Assembly (NCBI GenBank): GCA_030847615.1
Contig: JAUMIR010000003.1
Location: forward strand, 285,938,265-286,002,264
DNA: 64,000 nucleotides
Source: Gambelia wislizenii
Taxonomy: Eukaryota > Chordata > Lepidosauria > Squamata > Crotaphytidae
Direction of reading: 5' to 3'
A program made the position numbers and the translations under genes. Under the pieces are notes generated by a model, which was not told where the DNA came from, ran no database searches, and worked only from the letters and a program-made list of their open reading frames with translations. Positions 45,523 through 56,742 of the stretch are shown piece by piece; position 1 is the stretch's first letter; every line of letters starts with the position of its first letter.

Positions 45523-46695
45523 TTATTTACAATCTTCTTTAGCATGAAGCTCCAAAGGGCTATGGCAGACCTTGAAGAAGACGACGGCATCTATATACGT
45601 TACTGTACTGATGGTAGCTTGTTTAACTTAAGCTGTCTGAGGGCTCACACTAAGACTCTAAACTATCTAGTCCGTGAGCTGCTCTTCACTGATGATGCTG
45701 CCCTTGTTGCCCACACAGAAGCAGCTCTGCAGCGCCTAACATCCTGCTTTGCAACAGCTGCAGAGCTGTTTGGGCTGGAAGTCAACCTGAAGAAAACAGA
45801 AGTTCTTTACTAGCCTGCACCACAGGACAAACACCACCATCCCCACTTTGCCGTCGGCAAATCTGTGCTCAAGCCTGTTCAGCAGTTCACCTACCTGGGA
45901 AGCATCATCTCCTCAGATGCCAAGATTGACAAAGAGATCAATCACAGATTAGCAAAGGCATATAGTGCATTTGGAAGACTTCACAAAAGAGTCTGGAGCA
46001 ATAAACACCTGAGGCAAAGCACAAAAATCAGTGTGTATAGAGCCATTGTACTGTCTATCCTCCTTTATGGATCTGTACTGTCTATCCTCCTTTATGGATG
46101 GGTCACCTATCGCCACCACCTATGACTCCTCGAACGCTTTCATCAGCGCTGTCTACGCACAATCCTAAATATACACTGGACTGACTATGTGACGAATGTT
46201 GCTGTCCTTGAGCAAGCAGGGATCACCAGCATTGAGGCCATGATATTGAGAACACAGCTGCGCTGGGCAGGGCACGTTTCTAGGACTGAGGACCATCGCC
46301 TCCCAAAAATAGTACTCTACGGTGAACTTGCCATGGGTCAGCGTAAGAAGGGTGCTCCAAAAAAGCGATACAAGGACTCCCTGAAACAACACCTCAGGCT
46401 CGGCCAAATTGATCACCAACAGTAGTCCACCCTGGCCTCACATTGGGAGGCATGGAGATGCACTATCCACAATGCTGCAGCCTTATTTGAGAACTCACGC
46501 CGAACAAGTCTTGAAGAGAAACGACAATGCAGAAAGAATCACAACCCAAAAACATCACCCAAGGAGCCCTTCTGCTGTGCTTTCTGCAACGAGACTTATT
46601 TATCTCGGATCGGCTTTTTTAGTCATCAGTGCGCTTGCAGAAAGCGCGGGATAAGTCCTTCCTGAATCTTCGTTTGCAAAGAAAAGCCAGAGAGA
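45523..46695 (+). mobile_element. CFDP2-like LINE, copy 5 (5'-truncated)
   Basis: It runs from the RT block (TTTATTTACAATCTTCTTTAG) to the 3' end and a short AGAGAG tail. It closely resembles copy 1, starting only about 50 bases further into the RT. Confidence 0.88.
45541..46662 (+). pseudogene. LINE RT and C-terminal zinc-knuckle, broken (copy 5)
   Basis: The frame reads SMKLQRAMADLEEDDGIYIR and the catalytic box LFTDDAALVAHTE, with aspartates at 45691-45696. It ends at TAG right after KKTEVLY (45811-45813), where other copies have CAG (YQPAP). After the stop come FTYLGSIISSDAKIDKEINH and a tandem duplication ILLYGS-VLSILLYGW at about 46056-46099, which replaces the usual SETW. Then follow LRWAGHVSRTEDHRLPK, a second stop in QIDHQQ* (46424), and a damaged zinc-knuckle. 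Not functional. Confidence 0.86.
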
Positions 46696-48876
46696 TCAAT
46701 CATTAAATAGATATACACAAAACACTAGTTGTCTGCAAAGGCTACTTAAAGATCTGCATCACATCTACAAGGAAAGTACAATGCAGATGGAAGAAAGACA
46801 AAATCATGGAGCAAAGGGAGGTATTTTAGAATCTGATAAAACATCCACACTAGCTTGGTTCTTCATTTTCATGGGTTAGACCACTTTTGGAGGTAGAAAC
46901 GGGCAAATCTATTCCTGGTGCATACAATTTCTCATAGACTAATTCATAATTCCATTTCCACATTTGAAAAAGTCTCATTACAATTTGTATTTAAAAACGT
47001 ATTTTAAAGGCTATTCTTTCAAAATAATATTCAAAATATTCTCCCCAAACACATGTTTTGAAACAGATTTTGATATGTTTTTATAGGGCTTCAAAAAGTT
47101 ACTTTTTGTACAACAGTTCTCCAGATCCCCAAGCCTACATGACCACTGAGATTGGGGGAGTTATAGTAAAAAAAAATTAATCTTTTCCAAGTTCTGTTTT
47201 TTAAAAACTGAATTCTGTATTAGAACATTTGAGAAGTAGAAAAACCAGAGATTAGTGATAACACAGTCTTCTACTCAGGAGGAAGTCCCACTGAGCTTAG
47301 TGGTCTTTCTCCCTGGGAAGTATATGTATGATGGTAGTTGGAGTTCTAAACCACACATTAATCCAGGAGATGTGGATCAACATCCTCTCAGTTTATGTTA
47401 GAATTCAAAAAGATCAAATTTCTCAAGTGTCTCTACTTAAGCCAATTGGCATAAAATCATTAACTGGCTATATTTAGGAAAGTATAAAAATGATTATTAT
47501 CAATCATGGAGAGAGGACACTGAATATTTTAAAATATATGAAAACAGAGCACCAGAATCTCTCTTTCCAAAGAAAATAAATTTTCATTTAAGCATTCCAT
47601 TTTGCTCCTGACAACATGATAAACAGAAATTGCAGTGTATATGGACTTATATCAAATAATGTCTGCACATCTTCCAAGCAATATAAGAATTTTTCAATAG
47701 CTGACACAAAACTGCTGGGGTTTGAAAAATATTTTCACACTAAAACGACACCGTCATAAAACAGTGAGACCATAATAAGTAGCAAATGAGCTTGGCCTGT
47801 CAAATTGTGAGTAGGTGCAGAAGATTCAGCATCTTGGAAGTTTAGTGCTCATTAATGGTGGCATGAATAAAGGGCTTCCTGATACAAACAGTCGTTAGTG
47901 GACTAAAAACAGTAATGTCCAAGACTGGTCACTGCTACGAAAGGGTTTCATGAGGCCCCTTATTTTCAGTGTCTATATGGCAGTCAAGAGATGTCGGTTG
48001 GAAGTTCCTCTGTAAAGAAATTAGAATGGTGGTGATAGAATAGTTGTGATCGTGTGTGTTTGTGGAATGTGTCCCTTTTCTCTTCTCTTCTCTTCTTTTT
48101 TCTTTTTTTGGCAGGCAAGCAACTTGGGCAAAAACAGAATGTTACTAATGCACAAAACATCAGTTTCCCAAAGAGGATGACTGAGTATAGAACAAGAACT
48201 GCTCACTGTAAAATATTGAGATAGTTCAAGTTCCATGAATGCTTTAGATGAATGGCTTTTGAACAGCAGTGTGGCAAAAACATCCCTTTTGAGACTGCGA
48301 GTGGTCATGGTGGTGTCCAAAACACTAAAGAAACACTCTTGGCTCCGTGCCAAGAGAATATCACACAGAACACTGGATATCTATTTTCAGCAGTCAGATG
48401 CTGGGATTTGAGCAGTTTTGATGTGCCAAACTGAATATGTTTTATCCTGAACCAAGCTACCGCTTGACCTTGTTACCAGCCATTAGTATAAAAGCACAGG
48501 TTGGAAATATTTTCTACCCAAGATGATTGCACATACCCTGTGACTTGCTGTGTCTACCCACTAGATAATGTGAAAGATTCAGTCAAATGCAAATGGTCCC
48601 TTATGCAAATGAAACCAGAAACAGTTGTGCTTGGATGGCAGCAGCATCCTCAATACATTCCCATCAATTTGTCATAGTGTTCTTTATCATATGGTATCAG
48701 GGCCCTTGTTATCTTTTCATCAATCTCTTTCCTTGTTTCTACCCAGGTGATATTTAGTCTATGCTCTATCTTCTACCTTTCCTGTGTGCTGCAGTGAAAA
48801 CTCAGCGACAGTAATTCTGTTGCAACCCAACATAGTCAAAGATCTTAATTTGTTCATGGCAGTCTGAGAGAAAATA
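46696..48876. other. Unrecognised non-coding stretch
   Basis: About 2.2 kb without recognised repeats or exons. AT-rich. A CTTCT-type pyrimidine patch lies at 48074-48110. Confidence 0.5.
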
Positions 48877-48917
48877 TGTGTGTGCGTGTGTGTGTGCACG
48901 CGCGCGCACACACACAG
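48877..48917. repeat. Alternating (GT)n-(GC)n-(AC)n tract
   Basis: GTGTGTGCGTGTGTGTGTG runs into CACGCGCGCGCACACACACA. It is self-complementary about its GC centre and alternates purine and pyrimidine. Confidence 0.93.
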
Positions 48918-50473
48918 AGTTATGTTGTAAACATTTTCAAACTGTGTTCTGCAAGTATGGAATTTGCCATATGGGCATTTCTACTTGCTGTCTCTTACAA
49001 CTCTTTACCATCAACTCTCCCCAGATCCTGGTCATGTGGAAAGAGCAGGAGTTAAGGAAAAGCATGAAAATCTATCTACTGGTACCAAGTAATAATGTTC
49101 TAAAGTGACTGTTCCAAAGATGCAAAGAACTGGTATCCCCTCTGAGGCTTCCTTCCATTCTCTCCTTTGATGCATAATTTGTTTTGTGAATGGCTTTTAC
49201 TAAGTATTTTATAAGTCTGGCATGAGAACACTTCATTATACCTCAAAACAATTCTCTCTTCTCTGCTTGCGGTAAATTCTACCCCTTCCCCACAAGCACA
49301 GCAACATCGAGAAAAAGGTGGTGGGTATTAGGGACAGGGTCTATTCAATGGTAGCTCCCCACTTGTGGAACCTATTCCATCAAGAAATCCTCTTGAATGC
49401 CTTGAATATCTTTTTGTGGCAGAAAAACAGGTTATAAATAATTAGCTATGTGGTTGATGTAGACATTCTAATTCTGTCAAACTTGTTTTTTTAGCAATAT
49501 CATTGCTGATCGCTTGTCTATGTTTTTTAATATCATATTGTTTTTATGATGTTTGTTCAATTGTTTTGCTTCTAACATTTTTATTATGAACCATTTTGTG
49601 AGGGCTTGCCCTAGAAGTCAAGAGACAAATATATTACATAAATAAACATTAGCCAGTCAACTGTCTTTTTCTCTTAAAGTTCAAACCTGGATCTGACTGT
49701 GCTGTTGTTGTTGTTGTTTTTTTTTAAAAAAAATTGCTCTGCATGAAAGTAGAAAAGAAGCATCAACACTTATCTGCTAATCTCAATGCTGTTCAAAAGC
49801 CCTAGGTGGATCATTCCCTGGAGTTTAGCAGAAGAGGAGACTTATATCTTGATCAATAAAATGTCATTGCAATTAACAGAATTACTTCAGAAGGAAAGTT
49901 AGTAGGAAGAGAAAAAATAGATATAATTCAAAGGCATTTTATTCCTTGATCTCTCTCTCTCTCTGTCTGCATCTTTCTTTTTATTTTACAAAAAATCAAA
50001 TTTTTCTTTCAAACCTGTGGTATGTGAAAAGTCTGTGATCTGAACTAATCCTTGCTTTTCCAGGATAAGCTCAGATTTCTGCAGCTACAGTAAAAACCTT
50101 ATGTTTGTAAGCGCCTTACAGATAACTTATGGGCACTCAAACTTCCCCCCACTCTAAACATAACTTTTGATGAGCAGTGCAGTAATGTGTGTTCTTTATA
50201 CAGACAATGCAAGTAACAAAAGAGAGAAAAGGAACAAGGTAGGGAGTGAAAACAAACCTTTGCATGCCTTTGCTTGAAAATGTATATTGAATGCAGTAAA
50301 GTTAAAAAGTTTTTCCTAAAGAATGTCTTTACTTCCATCATAAAGTGACAAGCCAACTGAGACAGGTTCTGAAGTTTAGCATGCCACTAGCAAACACATA
50401 ATGTGTGTTTGACATGGAGACAAAATAAATATAATTGTTTTGCATTTATTTTGATTTCTTTTTGGCATTTGTT
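48918..50473. other. Unrecognised non-coding stretch
   Basis: No recognised element or exon. Confidence 0.45.
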
Positions 50474-53200
50474 GTTGTTAACTGCCATCAACTTCAGCTT
50501 TGACTTATGGCAACCCTATGAATGAGAGACCTCCAAGTCACCCTGTCATCAACAGCCCTGCTCAGGTCTTGCAGATTCAGGGCCATGGCTTCCTTGATTG
50601 CATCCATCCATCTGTAATGCAGCCTTCCTCTTCTCCTGCTGCCCTCTACCTTACAAAGCATTATTGTCTTTTCTAGTAAGTCTTGTCTTCTCATTATATG
50701 GTCAAGTACAACAGTCACAGTTTAGTCCCTTTGGTGTCTAGGGAGTCTTCAGGCTTGATTTACTCTAAGACCTATTTATATGTCTTTTTAGTGGTCTACG
50801 GTATCCACATAACTCTTTTTCAGCAACACAGTTCAAATGAATTGATTGTCTTATCAGCTTTCTTCACTGACCAGCTTTCACAAACATACATAGAAACTGG
50901 AAACACATGGAAATGGCATGGAGAATCCTAACTTTAGTATTCAGTGATCTATCTTGACACTTGAGGATCTTATCTAGTTTCCCTTCCATGTCCTGGTCTT
51001 CTGATTTCTTGACTGCAGCCTCCATTCTGATTAATGATTGAGCCAAGGTATGGAAAACCTCGAGCTATTTCTTCATCTTCTACTTTGAAGTTATATAAAT
51101 CATCTGTGGTCACTATTTTTGTTTCTTAATGTTCAACTGTAAACCTGCCTTTGCTTGACTTGCTTCAGTACACATTACAATTCTTTGCTATTTTCTGCTA
51201 GTAGTATGGTGTCATCTGCATATCTTAAATTGCTAATGTTCCTCCAGTTTTCACGCCTCCTTTCTCCAAGTCTAATCCTCCTTCACAAATGACATTTTCA
51301 GTCTACAAGTTAAACAGATAGGGTGATAAAATGCAGCCTTGCCTAACTCCCTTTCCAACTGGAAATAATTTGGTTTCTCCTTATTCTGTCCTCTTGTCCT
51401 GAGTACAGGTGTGCATCAGGATGATGAAATTTTGTGGCACACCCATTTCCTTAAGAGCAATCCATAGTTTTTCATTATCAACAGCTTTGCTATAATCTAT
51501 AAAGCAAAGGCTGGTTTTCTTCTGAAATTATTTGGTGTGCTCCATTGTCTTACAACTGTTTGTAATATATTTCCTAGCACCTCTTCCTTCCCTGAACCTA
51601 ACTTTGACATCTGGCATTTCTTGCTCCATATATGGTAAAAGTCTTTGTTATAGATTTTGAGCATCACTTTTCTTGCATGGGAAGTTAATTCAATGGCCCT
51701 TTGGTTACTGCAATCCCTTTCTTGGGGACTGGAATGTATGTTGAACATTTCCAATCTGTGGGTTATTGTTTTGTTTTCCATATTTGTTGGCAGATTTTAT
51801 TGAGAACTAGAGTAGATTCTGTCTCTGTAGCTTGAAGCAGCACTATTGGTATGCCCTCTGTTCCTGATTATTTATTTCTCCCAAGTGCTCTGAGTGCAGT
51901 TTCCACTTTACTTTCTAAAACTGGAAGTTCATCTTCAAATGGTTCATCCTTGAATGAGTCTGTCATCCTTTATTCTCTTATATATAGTTTCTTCAGTGTA
52001 TTATTTCCATTGGCTTTTTATTTCTACTTCATGTAATGTGTTCCCCTGCTGTTTGTATAGCATCCCTACACTTAGTTTAATTTCCCTTTGACTTCTCAGA
52101 TCTTGAGGAAGAGGTCTCTTATTCTTCCTTTTTTGTTGTAATCTTCTATTTCTCTGTGTTGACAATTATAGTAGTTTTCCTTGTCCCTGTGCACAAATCG
52201 CTGAAAAGTTGCATTCAGGGTTCTGACTCTATTTGTGTCCCCTTTTACTTCTCACCTGTCCTTAAGTATTTGAAGAGTTTCATCTGTTATCCATTAAGGC
52301 TTTTCTTTCTTTTTGACTACAGATTGTGCCTTTTTGCATTCTTCCCTGACAATGTCCCTGACTTCAATTCAGAATTCTTCTGACTCTTGGTCAATTTGGT
52401 TTAATAGTACAAATCTATTTTTTGCATTATCTTTAAACTCTACAGGGATGTTCTTCAGGTTATATTTTGGCATGATGTTTGGTTTAGTGTTCTTCTTTAG
52501 CTTGAATTTTTGATATTAGCAGTTCATGGTCTGTGCTACAATATGCTCCTGGCAAAATTCAGTCAGTCACTCTCCTGCTTCATTTCTTAATCCTAGGCCA
52601 AATTTTGCTATAATCTTTGATTGTGTTCTGTTTCTTACTTTTGCACTCTAATTGCCTTTGATTAACAAGAAGTCTTCTTTGACCAGTTTCCTCTGGACTC
52701 CAGCATAGAATCTTGCAATTTCTTCTTCTTCTGCCTTGTAGTTGGAGCATAAACTTGCATTATGGTTATATTGACAGCTTTTCCCTGAAGTCTTACTGAT
52801 ATTATTCAATCAGACATTGGATTATATCATTTGACTGCCTTTGCTACATCTCTCCTCACTATTCATGCCACACCATTCCTGTCCCTTTAGCTCCCTCACC
52901 CCAAGAATTACAATGTTTATACACTCCATTTCTCATTTTACTATGTCTAGCTTCCCCTGATTCATGCTTTCCACATTCCATGTTCCTGTCATATCTATAG
53001 ATACCTATAATATATTTTGTGCATGTTTGGACTTTCATTTCCTTTTTCTTTTATCAACAGCTGAATGTCTTGTTGGCTTGAGTCCAGTTGCATCATTAGC
53101 CACAGTGCTACTTGTAGTTGTTCTCTGTACCTGAGTAACTCAGAGTGCCAACCAACCTGGGAGTGCCCCCTTCTGGCACTATCTTTTGTTTCATTTTGGA
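50474..53200 (-). mobile_element. BovB/RTE-type LINE, nearly complete, minus
   Basis: About 2.7 kb, with the 3' end low (GTTGTTGTTAACTGCCATCA, TGACTTATGGCAACCC) and the 5' region near 53200. The coding order on the minus strand is endonuclease start, then RT, then the RTE-type C-terminus. The 3' tail is like the tails of the SINEs at 32417 and 33178, matching the known BovB-to-SINE tail relation. BovB is about 3.2 kb when complete, so this copy is near full length but decayed. Confidence 0.84.
50494..52995 (-). pseudogene. BovB endonuclease/reverse transcriptase, broken
   Basis: On the minus strand: DMTGTWNVESMNQGKLDIV at about 52940-52995 (APE endonuclease start, followed by a stop), and CSNQRAIELTSHARKVMLKI near 51650-51710 (RT). 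The catalytic box NLRYADDTILLAE follows, with YADD codons at 51211-51222. The C-terminal segment (50494-50718) has EKTIMLCKVEGSRRRGRLHY and DDRVTWRSLIHRVA. Multiple stops and frameshifts lie between these. The catalytic aspartates are kept. Confidence 0.84.
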
Positions 53201-53205
53201 GCATC

Positions 53206-55360
53206 TCATCATAGGGTTTTCGTCATAAAATATATTCAAAGGAGGTTTATTGTGCTCCCTTCTGTGCTGTACTGATAAGTGTTAGCTATGGTGCCACTGC
53301 CATTGTCTCTGAGAGATCCTCCGCCAATGTCACCTTCCACAACTGCTGTGTCCTAGTAGCTGTTTGGGACCTTTAGTCTGGCTCCTCAGCAAAACCCTAT
53401 GTGGAATGGGAGACTGATGCCATCAGCTGCCAAAAGCACCCCATCCCACCACCATAGGAAGGTAGTGCCATTGGTGGATTACACCCGTTAATTTTTTTAA
53501 AACTTCTGCATCCATCTAGGTGCCCCTTTTCTTAGTTAGAGATAATTTCCCCAAAGTTAGCTATAGTTGGAGGAAGTTACTGTTATTTTTGGAGGGTCAA
53601 AATGATGCATTTATCATGGGGCGTTTTTGTTTTGCAGAGGTGAGCCTCCATGTGCTGAAAGACCTCTGTTTGTCCTACTATATATTCTGCATTGATCATG
53701 CGTTGTTTTATTATTGGTCATTAGAATGTAAACACAGGCTTAATTTGCAAGTCTGATTGTTGAGGCACAGTTCTCTGAGAAAGTTCAGTTGTGGGAAGGG
53801 AAAGAGGTTGTGGGAGGTTAATCTGGGAAACACACGTGCTCCTTAATGTCTCCTTATCCCTGAAAAAGGACCTCCTCAAAGGCTTAATGTAATCTAATGC
53901 AAGGGTGGGCAAGGGTGTGGGAAGTGGGGACTAGCTTTTGCACCAGCATACTGTAGAAGTGATGTAATCTAGCTGCCATATTTGGCCATCTCTCAATGCA
54001 AAATATGTGATTGTGGGAGGTTCTGAAAGGGAGGAAAACTAAACTCTGAATTTGTATGAATTTCCCCTGCATTTGGGGCCATTTTCAGTTCAAAAATTGC
54101 TCAATACTAAGTATGATTTTTTTTTTTTTTTTTTGCAAATTGGAGGGTGGGGTTGGGAGACTGTAAGGGGCTATGGGGGTAACAAAAAGTGAGATTCAGG
54201 GCCTCATGTAGCTCCCTGGCCACACTTTCCCACCTCTGGTGTAATGCAATTGTCATTTGATGTGTTTGGACCAAGGGCACAACCGGCTCTAAGGTGGTTT
54301 GCAATAGCAGCTGTTCCGTTGTACAAACATGGGATAAATAAGAAGTAGGTCTCCAAATGGACCATAGTATTGAAAAAGTGTATCATGTGTCTGAAAAGAT
54401 TGAAGACTGCCCATCTGATCCACAACTGGTGCAATCCAATACACCCCCTCAGTGTAGCGTAAATGTCCTCATAAGGAAATATGCTATGCCAGCACAGCAC
54501 AACCCCCATTCAGAATTACCAACATTGTGAAATATATGCCCATGACTGTGTGTCATTGTGAAACCCACAATGTGCAATGCACAACCACTTTGCACAATCA
54601 CAACACACTGTGCATAACCACAATACACAACATTGCAGTATGTGCAATTCCACTTCTGCTGCTGTCAGTGGAATACATCCTTTGTGCTATGGCCAATAAT
54701 TTATTCCATGTACATAATATGACTTAAATATGTGTATGCCATTAACAGAATGCCAGGGAACATGTTAAACTCACTAATTCCTTCAGCACAGTATATATTA
54801 CATTAAAACACCCTTAAGTTCAACAAGACAATACAAAACAGTTCATTAACTATTATTAGTAATATATTAGTTGCTGTCAGTCTCTAAGCTGATGCCTCAG
54901 TGTCTCTGTAAGATTTTTTTTAATAATATAGGTGATTAAATGTGATGAATGTCAGATAACCCACTACTTTTTGTTTCCATGCTTCACTGATAATAATTAA
55001 ACATCACTGGAAAAATTGTGTCTTTTTGAAAAACTATAGATACATAACAATTTTTTTCCTTCCAAAGTAATCTTCTAATGTTCTAATCTGTGCAAAACTA
55101 AGTAAAGCAGGTCAATTACCCTTCAAAAAGTGGTTCATTATGGAGAAATCCAGGAACATGAATTATGTCAATAGAGCCGCTGGGAAATATTTCCATGCTT
55201 GAATGCTTAATTGAAAAAGACTGCACTGGGACCTATCAGGTTCCATGTCATAATGAGGACAAGTTTATCTGCCACATATACATTTATGGACTTGATTTGA
55301 TATTTATATGCTGCTTTTCCAAAACAAGTTGCACTCAAAGTTGCTCACAAGAGGCAACAG
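53206..55360. other. Unrecognised stretch with low-complexity patches
   Basis: A T-run lies at 54118-54135 and a CACAAT-rich patch at about 54555-54640. No family or exon recognised. Confidence 0.45.
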
Positions 55361-55362
55361 TG

Positions 55363-55452
55363 GATTTTATCAACAGTTGAATGCCTTGTTGGCTTGAGTC
55401 CAGTTGCATCATTAGCCACAGTGCTACTTGTAGTTGTTCTCTGCTGTACCTG
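55363..55452 (-). mobile_element. Fragment matching the 5' end of the BovB copy
   Basis: TATCAACAGTTGAATGCC to CTGCTGTACCTGAG matches 53055-53141 almost base for base (ATCATTAGCCACAGTGCTAC is in both). It is probably a second BovB 5'-UTR piece or a segment both copies share. Confidence 0.65.
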
Positions 55453-55660
55453 AGTAAGTCACTGAGTGAGTTATTTTGTTTCAAGTCTTCCCTTGAACAA
55501 AAAGGAGACCTTCTATTTGTAGATGAACATTTGATCTACCAGAGGCATCCAAAAACAGAAAAGGAGGAAAGGTAGAAGCAGAACCTCTGAAGTATAGGGA
55601 ATAGTCAGAAATCCAATTGTTAACATTAGTGGAAGAGGAAAGGGAAATGCAGCAACAATT

Positions 55661-55882
55661 GCCATTTCACACTGCACAATTATAGTGCTATGATTTTCCT
55701 TTAACTGCCATGGCTGCATCCTGCGCAATCCTGGGATTTGTAGTCCAATGAGGCGCTAGAGGTCTCTGGCTGACAATTCTAAGTACCCCTCCCTAAACTG
55801 CAAATCCCATGATTCCATAAGATGGAGCCATGGCAGTTAAACTGGAAGCACAATGCTATAATTGTGTAGTGTGAAAGGACCC
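55661..55882. mobile_element. Palindromic Harbinger-like MITE (TTTCACACTGCAC)
   Basis: The left arm GCCATTTCACACTGCACAAT, TTTAACTGCCATGGC, GGATTTGTAGT mirrors the right arm ACTGCAAATCCCAT, GCCATGGCAGTTAAA, TTGTGTAGTGTGAAAGGAC. About 222 bp, non-coding. Confidence 0.82.
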
Positions 55883-56005
55883 AAGGGCCCAATTAGAGGT
55901 ATGGAGATCAACAAGAATGAGAACCAAAAACTGGAACAGTAATAGTGATGTTGCTTAAGCTGTTCATTACTGCATTCAAGAATGGTGCAATTATGAAAAC
56001 ATCCA

Positions 56006-56232
56006 GGGCCCTTTCACACTGCACAGTGATAGCACCACCATTTCACCTTAACTGCCATGGCTGCATCCTGTGGAATCCTGAGGTTTGTAGTTTGGTAAAG
56101 CACAAAAGCTCTCTGACAAAGAATTCTAAGAGCCCCCACAGCATAACTACAAACCCCAGGATTCCACAGGATGTCGCCAGGACAGTTAAAGTAGAAACAT
56201 ATCTTTATAACTGTGTAGTGTGAAATGGCCCC
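56006..56232. mobile_element. Palindromic Harbinger-like MITE, second copy
   Basis: GGGCCCTTTCACACTGCAC mirrors GTGTAGTGTGAAATGGCCCC, and the interior matches the copy 120 bp upstream. 227 bp. The flanks cca and tat show no clear duplication. Confidence 0.82.
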
Positions 56233-56432
56233 TATTTCAGAGAGGAGTCTCCATGATAGCATGGAAGATGGACAATGGAATCAGCAGCAATTATCTCCCC
56301 TCCTTTTCCTTCAGCAGAGTCTTCTGATGAATCAATAACCCTTCCACAAGAAGGAAGCTATTGGATCCACCCCAGTATGTTTTAGAGATACAGAAGGCTA
56401 TCTCTAATGCTGTTCATCTTAGTAGGAGTGTT

Positions 56433-56742
56433 CCATATCCTCCACCTGTCCCAATTTGGCAGGGACAGTTCAGATTAACTCTCTGTCACCCCACTTTTCC
56501 AATTACTTTTAAAATGTGTCAGTACCTATCTCCTCTTCACCCTTTCCCTCCAGTTCACTTCAATTGCTGCAAACTGAGTTCAGAGTGAAAAAGTAGTTTG
56601 CACTCAATTAACTCAGCCGGGGTGAGAGGACAGGAGGGTGCAGAATCTTTCCTTTCCCTGTAGATTCAGGTAAAAGCAAGCTACTGATGTTGCTTGGCCA
56701 CACATGTTCTGATTTTCATCTGTGAAATATTGGAGGTTATGG
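56433..56742 (-). mobile_element. TIR element 'CCATACCCTCCAAC', full-length, minus
   Basis: This is the most complete copy, 310 bp. The ends CCATATCCTCCACCTGTCCC and GAAATATTGGAGGTTATGG are imperfect inverted repeats. The interior is the complement of the plus copies (TTTGCACTCAATTAACTCAG, GCTACTGATGTTGCTTGG). Non-coding. Confidence 0.72.

Noticed and set aside
48877..48917. A GC-rich promoter (CpG island)
   Set aside because: The CpGs come only from the alternating GC run. The surroundings are AT-rich with no promoter-like elements.
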